The notes beneath the pieces were generated by a model, which worked only from the letters and a program-made list of their open reading frames with translations, was not told where the DNA came from and ran no database searches. A stretch of DNA of 64,000 nt from Variovorax sp. 770b2 (GTDB lineage Bacteria > Pseudomonadota > Gammaproteobacteria > Burkholderiales > Burkholderiaceae_C): the NCBI RefSeq assembly GCF_900115685.1, contig NZ_FOXJ01000006.1, positions 328,340 through 392,339 of the forward strand, read 5' to 3'. Below are positions 57,607 through 64,000 of the stretch, piece after piece. A program made the position numbers and the translations under genes. Positions within the stretch are counted from its first letter, which is position 1, and every line of letters starts with the position of its first letter.

Positions 57607-59931
57607 TTACTGGACGAAGCCCATGCCGCGCGATTCGCGAACTTCGGGCTTGATGCGGTGCTCGGCCTCGAGCTGGTCGAGAAACTCCGTCGCCGAGAAC
57701 TCGACCGCGAGGATATCGGTCTGGCGTTTCACCGCCGCGAAATCCCCCGGGCACAACTGTGCCAATTGCGCGAGCCGCGTTTTCGCTTCGCCGGTCAGGA
57801 GCGCCGCATCGCCCGCCAGCGCCTCGGTCACGAACATGCGTTCGCGCTGCACGGCCGTGAGCGGCTTGAACTTGATCTTGAAGGTGAAGCGCCTGAGCGC
57901 CGCCTGGTCGAGCCGCTCGAGCAGGTTGGTGGTGCAGACGAACACGCCGTTGAAGCGCTCCATGCCCTGCAGCATCTCGTTGACCTCGGTGACTTCGTAG
58001 GTGCGCTGCGCGCCGCGCCGGTCCTGCAGGAAGGAGTCGGCCTCGTCCAGCAGCAGCACGGCCTTCTCGGCCTCGGCCTCCTTGAACATGGCGGCCATGT
58101 TCTGCTCGGTCTCGCCGACGTACTTGCTCATGAGGTCGCTGGCCTGCTTGATGATGAGCGGCCGGCCCACGGCCCGCGCGATGTGCTCGGCCAGCGCCGT
58201 CTTGCCGGTGCCCGGCGCGCCGTAGAAGCACAGCGTGCCGTGGCCGCGGGCCTTGAGCGCCTCGGCGATGCGCGGGATCTCGAAGCGGGTCTCCACGTTG
58301 AGCATGTCCAGGTCGTAGGTGGTGACGTTGCGGCGCTCGCCGCGGCCGGTGTCCAACGTGCCCAGCGCCAGGTCGGCGTTGCGCAGCTGCCGCTCGATGA
58401 GGCCTTCCATCGAGGCGTCGTCGGTCTTGGCGAGCCCTGCGAAGCGCACCGCGGTGCGGATCTGCGCGGGCGTGAGGCCCTTGCGCTCGGCCAGCTTGGC
58501 GGTGAAGGCCTCGGACACCACGACGCCTTCGAGCGTCTTCTTCACGAGCTGCTCGCGCGCGCCGGGCGGCGGCGACTTGAGTTCCAGGTGGTAGGCGAAG
58601 CGGCGGCGGAACGCAGGGTCGATCTGCTCGATGCGGTTGGTGACCCACAGCGTGGGCACGGGGTTGGCCTCCAGGATCTGGTTGACCCAGGCCTTGCCGC
58701 TCACGCTGCCGCTGGTGGACGCCGGAATCTGTTCGGCGCGCGCCATGAATTGCGCGGCCTCGGTGCTGATCGGCGGGAACACGTCCTCGACTTCGTCAAA
58801 CAGCAACGCGGCCTGCGCGCTGCCCTTCAGGAACACCTGCGCGATCTGCAGCGAGCGGTAGCGATCGCGGCCGCTCAAGGAGTTGCCGTCGCGATCGGCG
58901 TATTCGACCTCGAAGAGCTCCAGTCCCGCAGCTTGCGCAACCACTTTCGCGAGCTCGGTCTTGCCGGTGCCGGGCGGGCCGTAGAGCAGCACGTTGACGC
59001 CGGGCTCCTTGCGCGCAACGGCGGCGCGCAGCAGCGTGACGAGCATCTGCGCGTCTTCTTCGACGAAGGAAAAATCGTGCGGCGTGAGCGCGCTCTTGGC
59101 CGAAGGCCGCGTGAACACCGCCATCAACTCGTTGTGGTCGCGGTACTCGCGCATCAGCACCGGCGGCAGCTTCTCGCTGACCTTCATGAGGTCGGCCAAG
59201 TCGGTGATGTTGTGCTCGGAGATCAGGTTCTCGACGAGGCCGATGCGCTCCAGCCGCGAGCCTGCGCGCAGCGCCTCGCCCACTTCGCTCGCGTTGACGC
59301 CCGCGATGTCGGCGATGGCGGCGTAGGCCTCGGGCGCGTTGTTGACCTTGAACTCGACCAGGAGGGAACGCAGGTCGCGCTGATAACGCGCGAGCGTGCC
59401 GTAGAGCAGCAGCGCGCGCTCGGCCTTGTTGAGCTGCAGGAGGCCCGCGAGCGCATCGATGTTCTTCTCGACCAAAGTCGATTGCTTGCGCAGGGCATGC
59501 GTGAGCCAGTCGCGCGTGACGGCGAGCACCGAGAGCAGGTCTTTCGGCTGGTCCTTCGCGTATTCGTCCAGGTAGAAGAAGAGCGTGCCTTCTTCATACG
59601 GGCCGCGCCAGACGCCGTGGCGTTCGAGCAGCGTGCGGCCGTCGAAATTCTCCACGCCCTTCCATGCTTCGTTGCCCGCGCAGCGTCGGCCGAGGAATTC
59701 GCGCAATCGCTGCAATACCGCGACGGGCCACACGAGGTGGCGCCCCGTGAGCGAGAGCAATCCGTTGATATCGCGCCGCACATTGAAGCGCGGCCCCTGC
59801 TTGGCGGCGAGCGTGAGCACGAAGTGCGAGCACATGAGCTCGAGCACCGGCGCTTCCTTCAGGCCAGGCGAAGGCAATGCCTGCCCGCGCACGGCAGCAG
59901 CCACTGCATCGACACCCGCACGCTTGACCAT
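57607..59931 (-). CDS. Double AAA+ ATPase of unknown function
   Basis: This 774-residue cytoplasmic protein has an all-helical N-terminal region of about 300 residues with no motif I recognise. Two AAA+ modules follow: Walker A GPPGTGKT (318-325) with Walker B ALLFDEVED, and Walker A GAPGTGKT (571-578) with Walker B VLLLDEADS. The first has an arginine-rich FRRRF sensor region and the second a comparable LRRFTFKIKF. The layout resembles Cdc48/ClpX-like remodelling ATPases but without their N-domains. It is followed by the S41 protease lipoprotein; a link is possible, though the two would act in different compartments. Confidence 0.85.
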   Translation of the reverse strand: MVKRAGVDAVAAAVRGQALPSPGLKEAPVLELMCSHFVLTLAAKQGPRFNVRRDINGLLSLTGRHLVWPVAVLQRLREFLGRRCAGNEAWKGVENFDGRTLLERHGVWRGPYEEGTLFFYLDEYAKDQPKDLLSVLAVTRDWLTHALRKQSTLVEKNIDALAGLLQLNKAERALLLYGTLARYQRDLRSLLVEFKVNNAPEAYAAIADIAGVNASEVGEALRAGSRLERIGLVENLISEHNITDLADLMKVSEKLPPVLMREYRDHNELMAVFTRPSAKSALTPHDFSFVEEDAQMLVTLLRAAVARKEPGVNVLLYGPPGTGKTELAKVVAQAAGLELFEVEYADRDGNSLSGRDRYRSLQIAQVFLKGSAQAALLFDEVEDVFPPISTEAAQFMARAEQIPASTSGSVSGKAWVNQILEANPVPTLWVTNRIEQIDPAFRRRFAYHLELKSPPPGAREQLVKKTLEGVVVSEAFTAKLAERKGLTPAQIRTAVRFAGLAKTDDASMEGLIERQLRNADLALGTLDTGRGERRNVTTYDLDMLNVETRFEIPRIAEALKARGHGTLCFYGAPGTGKTALAEHIARAVGRPLIIKQASDLMSKYVGETEQNMAAMFKEAEAEKAVLLLDEADSFLQDRRGAQRTYEVTEVNEMLQGMERFNGVFVCTTNLLERLDQAALRRFTFKIKFKPLTAVQRERMFVTEALAGDAALLTGEAKTRLAQLAQLCPGDFAAVKRQTDILAVEFSATEFLDQLEAEHRIKPEVRESRGMGFVQ

Positions 59932-60039
59932 CAGGCAACCTCCGATGAGGAATTTCGTGGAGAGACCATAACGCAGACTTTTGGCTTCGGGAAGACGCCG
60001 AAAGGGTAAAAACCCTGATCCGGCCGTTCCACCCCCACA

Positions 60040-61248
60040 ATGCGCGCCATGGTTGGAATCGAAGAAATCCGGCGCGCCGCGGTGCGCCTTGAGGGGCAGG
60101 TGCTCAATACGCCCTGTGTCGAGTCACGCACGCTCTCCGAAATCGTCGGTGCGCAGGTGTTCCTGAAATTCGAGAACCTGCAGTTCACATCCTCGTTCAA
60201 GGAGCGGGGTGCGTGCAACAAGCTGGTCGATCTTTCGGCGGCGGGCACGCGCGGTGTGATCGCCATGTCGGCCGGCAACCATGCACAAGGTGTGGCCTAT
60301 CACGCGCAGCGGCTCGGGCTCCGGGCCCTCATCGTGATGCCGCGCTTCACGCCTGGGGTGAAGATCGAGCGCACCCGCGGCTTCGGCGCCGAGGTGGTGC
60401 TGCACGGGGACACGCTCGATGCAGCCCGTGCCCATGCCCTGGAACTGGCCGAACGCGAAGGGCTGACCTTCGTGCATCCCTACGATGACGAGGCCATCAT
60501 CGCCGGCCAGGGCACGGTGGCGCTGGAGATGCTCGACGTGGTGCCGGACCTGGACACGCTGGTCGTCGCGGTCGGCGGCGGCGGGCTGATCGCCGGCATG
60601 GCGGTCGCGGCGCGCGATCGCAAGCCGGGCATCGAGATCGTCGGCGTGCAGACCACGCGCTTCCCGGGCATGGTGAATGCCATCAAGGGCACGCACCACG
60701 TGCAGGGCAAGAGCACCATCGCCGAAGGCATCGCGGTGGGCACGCCGGGCGTGCTGACGCAGGAAATCATCGCGAGCAAGGTCGACGACCTGCTGCTAGT
60801 GGACGAAGGCGACATCGAACAGGGCGTGCTGATGCTGCTGGAGATCGAAAAGACCCTTGTGGAAGGTGCGGGTGCGGCCGGCCTTGCGGCGCTGATCCGG
60901 CATCCGGAGCGCTTCAAGGGCAAGCGGGTGGGGCTGGTGCTGTCGGGCGGCAACATCGATCCGCTGCTGCTCGCGGCCATCATCGAGCGCGGCATGGTGC
61001 GGGCCGGGCGGCTGGCGCGGGTGCGGGTGAGCGCGCGCGACGTGCCGGGCTCGCTGGCCGAGATCACGGCCACCGTGGCCGAAGCGGGTGCTAACGTCGA
61101 TGAGGTTCATCACCAGCGCGCGTTCACGATGCTGGCAGCCCAGAACGTCGACATCGAACTGGTCCTGCAGACCCGCGGCCGGGCCCACCTGGCCAGCGTC
61201 CTCATGGCCCTGAAGGACGCCGGCTTCGAGGCCGAGGAGCAACATTGA
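60040..61248 (+). CDS. ilvA: Threonine dehydratase with C-terminal ACT domain
   Basis: This 402-residue PLP enzyme deaminates threonine (and serine) to 2-oxobutyrate. The PLP lysine is K54 in SSFKERGA, SAGNHAQG (77-84) is the substrate loop, and VGGGGLIAG is the phosphate-binding loop. An ACT-like regulatory domain occupies about residues 325-402 (RLARVRVSARDVPGSLAEI). This short form with one ACT domain is common in Proteobacteria, beside the longer IlvA; biosynthetic or catabolic use cannot be told from sequence. A second ATG three codons in is an alternative start. Confidence 0.93.
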   Translation: MRAMVGIEEIRRAAVRLEGQVLNTPCVESRTLSEIVGAQVFLKFENLQFTSSFKERGACNKLVDLSAAGTRGVIAMSAGNHAQGVAYHAQRLGLRALIVMPRFTPGVKIERTRGFGAEVVLHGDTLDAARAHALELAEREGLTFVHPYDDEAIIAGQGTVALEMLDVVPDLDTLVVAVGGGGLIAGMAVAARDRKPGIEIVGVQTTRFPGMVNAIKGTHHVQGKSTIAEGIAVGTPGVLTQEIIASKVDDLLLVDEGDIEQGVLMLLEIEKTLVEGAGAAGLAALIRHPERFKGKRVGLVLSGGNIDPLLLAAIIERGMVRAGRLARVRVSARDVPGSLAEITATVAEAGANVDEVHHQRAFTMLAAQNVDIELVLQTRGRAHLASVLMALKDAGFEAEEQH

Positions 61249-61346
61249 GAGCGCGAGAGGGGCTCGCAACCCCCTAGACCGCTCCGCGGAGCCCCGCCGG
61301 TAAAATGCCGGCAGTTTTGTCATTTGTGTATTCGAGGTACTTCCCG

Positions 61347-61499
61347 ATGTCCAACCCCACTCCCGTCGAGCCCGGCCACGCCGCGGCCACCGAACATGAC
61401 GCCGTCGAATCGGTCGTTCACCTGATGCCGCTCGTGCTGCCGCTCGCTGGCGGCGTGCTGATGCTCCTGCTGGCATCCATCGCTGTCTACTTGGCCTGA
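61347..61499 (+). CDS. Small single-helix membrane protein
   Basis: This 50-residue protein starts MSNPTPVEPG, has an acidic/polar N-terminal half (EHDAVESVVH) and one hydrophobic helix (about residues 26-49: LMPLVLPLAGGVLMLLLASI). A GAGG ribosome site is 10 nt upstream. It lies between ilvA and pckG and a TAAAAT -10-like box (61302-61307) sits before it. I do not recognise a family. The N-in/C-out orientation is a guess. Confidence 0.55.
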   Translation: MSNPTPVEPGHAAATEHDAVESVVHLMPLVLPLAGGVLMLLLASIAVYLA

Positions 61500-61518
61500 C
61501 AGCCTGTTGGGCTGTCGT

Positions 61519-61540
61519 CCGCGGGCGGTGCGGCCCGCGG
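61519..61540 (+). terminator. Hairpin after the small membrane protein gene
   Basis: CCGCGGGC, 6-nt loop, GCCCGCGG give a perfect 8-bp stem 20 nt after the small ORF stop and about 105 nt before pckG. No T-run follows. It may end the small transcript or be part of the pckG leader. Confidence 0.4.
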
Positions 61541-61645
61541 CGGCGCAATCTCCCTTCGCGAAACGTTTTCTCAAACGGACCTCCGCGCCCACGCAGGCAC
61601 GGCGTCCCGTTCGGAAAGACGATTTTTCAACTTAGGAGATTTCCG

Positions 61646-63511
61646 ATGAACGCACCCACGATGAAGGGCCTCGCCATTCAGGCGCCCTCATACGTCAAGA
61701 ACGCGAAACTGATTGCCTGGGTGGCCGACATGGCCGCGCTGTGCAAACCCGAGGCCGTCTACTGGTGCGACGGCAGCAAGGAAGAGTACGACCGCCTCTG
61801 CCAGCAACTGGTCGATGCGGGCACCTTCAAGAAGCTCAACCCTGCCAAGCGGCCCAACTCGTTCCTGGCGGTGTCCGACCCGACCGACGTCGCGCGCGTC
61901 GAGGACCGCACCTTCATCTGCTCCAACGAGAAGGAAAGCGCCGGCCCGACCAACAACTGGATGGCGCCCGCCGAGATGCGTGCGACGCTGCAGCCGCTCT
62001 TCGACGGCTGCATGAAGGGCCGCACGATGTATGTGGTGCCGTTCAGCATGGGCCCGCTGGGTTCGCCGATCGCGCACATCGGCATCGAGCTCTCCGATTC
62101 GCCCTATGTGGCAGTCAACATGCGCATCATGACCCGCATGGGCCAAGCCGTGTACGAGGTGCTGGGCGCCGACGGCGAATTCGTGCCCTGCGTGCACACC
62201 GTGGGCGCGCCGCTCGAAGCCGGGCAGAAGGACGTGTCCTGGCCCTGCAACAAGACCAAGTACATCGTTCACTACCCCGAGACGCGCGAGATCTGGAGCT
62301 ACGGCTCGGGCTACGGCGGCAACGCGCTCCTGGGCAAGAAGTGCTTCGCGCTGCGCATCGCCTCGAACATGGGCCGCGACGAAGGCTGGCTGGCCGAGCA
62401 CATGCTGATCCTGGGCGTGACGAACCCCGAGGGCAAGAAGTACCACGTGGCGGCTGCTTTCCCGAGCGCCTGCGGCAAGACGAATTTCTCGATGCTGGTG
62501 CCGCCCGCCGGCTTTGAGGGCTGGAAGGTCACGACCATCGGCGACGACATCGCCTGGATCAAGCCCGGCAAGGACGGCCGCCTGTACGCGATCAACCCCG
62601 AAGCGGGTTACTTCGGCGTGGCGCCTGGCACCAACATGCTGACCAATCCGAACTGCATGGACAGCCTGAACCACGACGTGATCTTCACGAACGTGGCACT
62701 CACCGACGACGGCGACGTCTGGTGGGAAGGCATGGAGCAGGACACCAGGACGCTGCCCGCGCACCTGACCGACTGGCAGGGCAAGGACTGGACGCCGCAG
62801 ATCGCCAAGGAAACCGGCGCGAAAGCGGCGCACCCGAACTCGCGTTTCACCGTGGCCGCGACCAACAATCCGGCGCTGGACGACGCGTGGGACGATCCGA
62901 AGGGCGTGGCGATCGACGCCTTCATCTTCGGCGGCCGCCGTTCGACCACGGTGCCGCTGGTGACCGAGGCGCGCAATTGGGTCGAAGGCGTCTACATGGC
63001 AGCCACGATGGGGTCCGAAACCACGGCAGCGGCCGGCGGCCAGCAAGGCGTGGTGCGCCGCGACCCGTTCGCCATGCTGCCGTTCGCCGGCTACAACATG
63101 GCCGACTACTTCCAGCATTGGCTCAACGTGGGCAAGAAGCTGGAGGCTTCGGGCGCCAAGCTGCCGAAGATCTATACGACCAACTGGTTCCGCAAGGGTG
63201 CCGACGGCAAGTTCGTCTGGCCTGGCTATGGCGAGAACATGCGCGTGCTGAAGTGGATGATCGATCGTGTCGAAGGCAAGAAGACCGAAGGCATCGAACA
63301 CATCACCGGTGTGAGCCCGCGTTATGAAGATCTCAATTGGACGGGGCTGGAATTCAGCGCCGAGCAATTCGCCACGGTAACCAGCATCGACAAGGCTGCC
63401 TGGCAAGCCGAGCTGAAGTTGCATGCGGAACTGTTCCAGCAGCTGTCGCATCACCTGCCGAAGGAGCTGCCGGAAACCAAGGCAGCCATTGAACAACGCT
63501 TGGCTGCCTGA
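61646..63511 (+). CDS. pckG: Phosphoenolpyruvate carboxykinase (GTP)
   Basis: This 621-residue enzyme interconverts oxaloacetate + GTP and PEP + CO2 + GDP, the entry to gluconeogenesis. The P-loop is SACGKTN (about 274-280). The substrate loop GYGGNALLGKKCFALRIAS appears near 222 and FIFGGRRSTTVPLV near 430. Length and motifs are those of the GTP type rather than the ATP type (PckA). The ribosome site TAGGAGA is strong. It suits an organism living on amino and organic acids, such as those from the hut and nic pathways. Confidence 0.97.
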   Translation: MNAPTMKGLAIQAPSYVKNAKLIAWVADMAALCKPEAVYWCDGSKEEYDRLCQQLVDAGTFKKLNPAKRPNSFLAVSDPTDVARVEDRTFICSNEKESAGPTNNWMAPAEMRATLQPLFDGCMKGRTMYVVPFSMGPLGSPIAHIGIELSDSPYVAVNMRIMTRMGQAVYEVLGADGEFVPCVHTVGAPLEAGQKDVSWPCNKTKYIVHYPETREIWSYGSGYGGNALLGKKCFALRIASNMGRDEGWLAEHMLILGVTNPEGKKYHVAAAFPSACGKTNFSMLVPPAGFEGWKVTTIGDDIAWIKPGKDGRLYAINPEAGYFGVAPGTNMLTNPNCMDSLNHDVIFTNVALTDDGDVWWEGMEQDTRTLPAHLTDWQGKDWTPQIAKETGAKAAHPNSRFTVAATNNPALDDAWDDPKGVAIDAFIFGGRRSTTVPLVTEARNWVEGVYMAATMGSETTAAAGGQQGVVRRDPFAMLPFAGYNMADYFQHWLNVGKKLEASGAKLPKIYTTNWFRKGADGKFVWPGYGENMRVLKWMIDRVEGKKTEGIEHITGVSPRYEDLNWTGLEFSAEQFATVTSIDKAAWQAELKLHAELFQQLSHHLPKELPETKAAIEQRLAA

Positions 63512-63533
63512 TCTTCAGCAGCTTTAAATAATT

Positions 63534-63566
63534 AAAGCCCGGTGGATTGCTCCACCGGGCTTTTTT
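63534..63566 (+). terminator. Rho-independent terminator of pckG
   Basis: AAAGCCCGGTGGA, loop TTGC, TCCACCGGGCTTT form a 13-bp perfect stem followed by a T-run (TTTTTT). It starts 23 nt after the pckG stop. The A-rich 5' flank means it could also work on the minus strand. Confidence 0.92.
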
Positions 63567-63640
63567 ATTGGTCGATTGCTTCAAGCTACTCGCTGGAATA
63601 TTCGCCCTTTAGCATTGAATAAAGGCGCTTGCCGCAAAGC

Positions 63641-63675
63641 AAAAAACCCCAGTCATTGCTGACTGAGGTTTTCTG
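63641..63675 (-). terminator. Rho-independent terminator of the rRNA operon
   Basis: On the minus strand AAACCTCAGTCA, loop GCAA, TGACTGGGGTTT is followed by TTTT, about 10 nt after the 3' end of 5S rRNA. One C-T/G-G irregularity breaks the stem. It faces the pckG terminator, separating the convergent units. Confidence 0.9.
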
Positions 63676-63685
63676 GGCTGTAAGA

Positions 63686-63800
63686 GCCTGACGATGACCT
63701 ACTTTCACACGGGAACCCGCACTATCATCGGCGCTGAGTCGTTTCACTGTCCTGTTCGGGATGGGAAGGAGTGGTACCAACTCGCTATGGTCATCAGGCA
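63686..63800 (-). rRNA. rrf: 5S ribosomal RNA
   Basis: On the minus strand the 115-nt sequence begins TGCCTGATGACCATAGCGAG and ends GTAGGTCATCGTCAGGC. The ends pair (TGCCTGATGACC with GGTCATCGTCAGGC). The interior CCCATCCCGAACAGGACAG is the universal 5S loop B-C segment. It is the last gene of a standard 16S-23S-5S operon that enters from the right edge. Confidence 0.96.
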
Positions 63801-63946
63801 TAAAGGGTTGTCTGGTTGATCACGCGATCAATCAGACGAATTCATAGAGTTTGGAATCAGCATGCAATTGTCTTGCACTGGCTTGAATGTATTTTGAATG
63901 CGTCAACTTGGCATAACACCTTGATCTGTATTTTGATCAAAGTTAT
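63801..63946 (-). other. 23S-5S rRNA spacer
   Basis: A 146-nt spacer of lower G+C content separates 23S and 5S rRNA. GTCTGGTTGATC / GATCAATCAGAC (63810-63837) form a stem with one mismatch around loop ACGC, a likely RNase III-type processing stem for the 5S precursor. No tRNA is present. Confidence 0.8.
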
Positions 63947-64000
63947 AGGGTCAAGCCTCACGAGCAATTAGTATCAGTTAGCTTAACGCATTACTGCGCT
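63947..64000 (-). rRNA. rrl: 23S ribosomal RNA, 3' end only
   Basis: The 54 nt at the right edge read, on the minus strand, AGCGCAGTAATGCGTTAAGC then TAACTGATACTAATTGCTCG and TGAGGCTTGACCCT. This is the conserved 3' end of 23S rRNA (E. coli: GAGCTAACCGGTACTAATGA, then CGTGAGGCTTAACCTT). The exact 3' nucleotide was set by comparison with E. coli. Confidence 0.93.

Noticed and set aside
63586..63801. A 71-codon minus frame near the right end
   Set aside because: It overlaps the 5S rRNA gene and its terminator and has no independent support.
63801..63946. Possible tRNA in the 23S-5S spacer
   Set aside because: Only a processing stem is visible; no cloverleaf or TTC-arm signature.

Overview
This window looks like chromosomal DNA of a Comamonadaceae betaproteobacterium, most likely Variovorax or a close relative. 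The evidence is the very high G+C content with strong third-position bias, betaproteobacterial 5S and 23S rRNA ends, a methionine synthase split into two polypeptides, the HutF/HutG form of histidine breakdown, a GTP-type PEP carboxykinase and a Comamonadaceae-style intergenic repeat present twice. The genus is inferred from overall likeness; no database search was run.

Layout. (1) 1-9004, minus strand: a type VI secretion cluster tssA-tssB-tssC-hcp-tagJ-tssE-tssF-tssG-tssH, with tssH cut by the left edge. (2) 9145-25246, minus strand: a long same-direction run of a 6-hydroxynicotinate reductase homologue, a UPF0280 protein, two PF06684 (DUF1185) proteins, a branched-chain-type ABC importer with two binding proteins, a Tat-type nicotinamidase, a NicA/NicB-type nicotinate dehydrogenase and an FAH-family enzyme. 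Divergent from it (25567-28271, plus) are a ferredoxin-NADP reductase, a TetR regulator and an enamidase homologue. Together they spell out nicotinamide -> nicotinate -> 6-hydroxynicotinate -> tetrahydro-6-oxonicotinate -> 2-formylglutarate. This joins the aerobic Mo/cytochrome hydroxylase to the reductive ring-opening enzymes known from Eubacterium barkeri fermentation, and it is the most interesting system here. (3) 28284-31461: a GtrA/GtrB/GT39-like glycosylation trio. (4) 31514-38978: the two halves of a split cobalamin-dependent methionine synthase, the larger under an SAH riboswitch, flanking a lipase/foldase pair, a PACE efflux protein and a LysR regulator. (5) 39112-52249, minus: a 13-gene histidine utilisation locus (hutG, F, I, D, U, H, C) with two transport modules, an IclR regulator and HutC-like operators. 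(6) 52552-63511: recQ, a lipoprotein nucleoside hydrolase behind a LacI-type operator, an S41 protease lipoprotein, an orphan double AAA+ ATPase, threonine dehydratase, a 50-residue membrane protein and pckG. (7) 63641-64000, minus: the end of an rRNA operon (23S 3' end, 5S, terminator).

Many minus-strand genes overlap by 4 nt (stop and start sharing ATGA or GTGA), so translation is probably coupled within the T6SS, nic, glycosyltransferase and hut clusters. No CRISPR array, tRNA, insertion sequence or prophage was seen.
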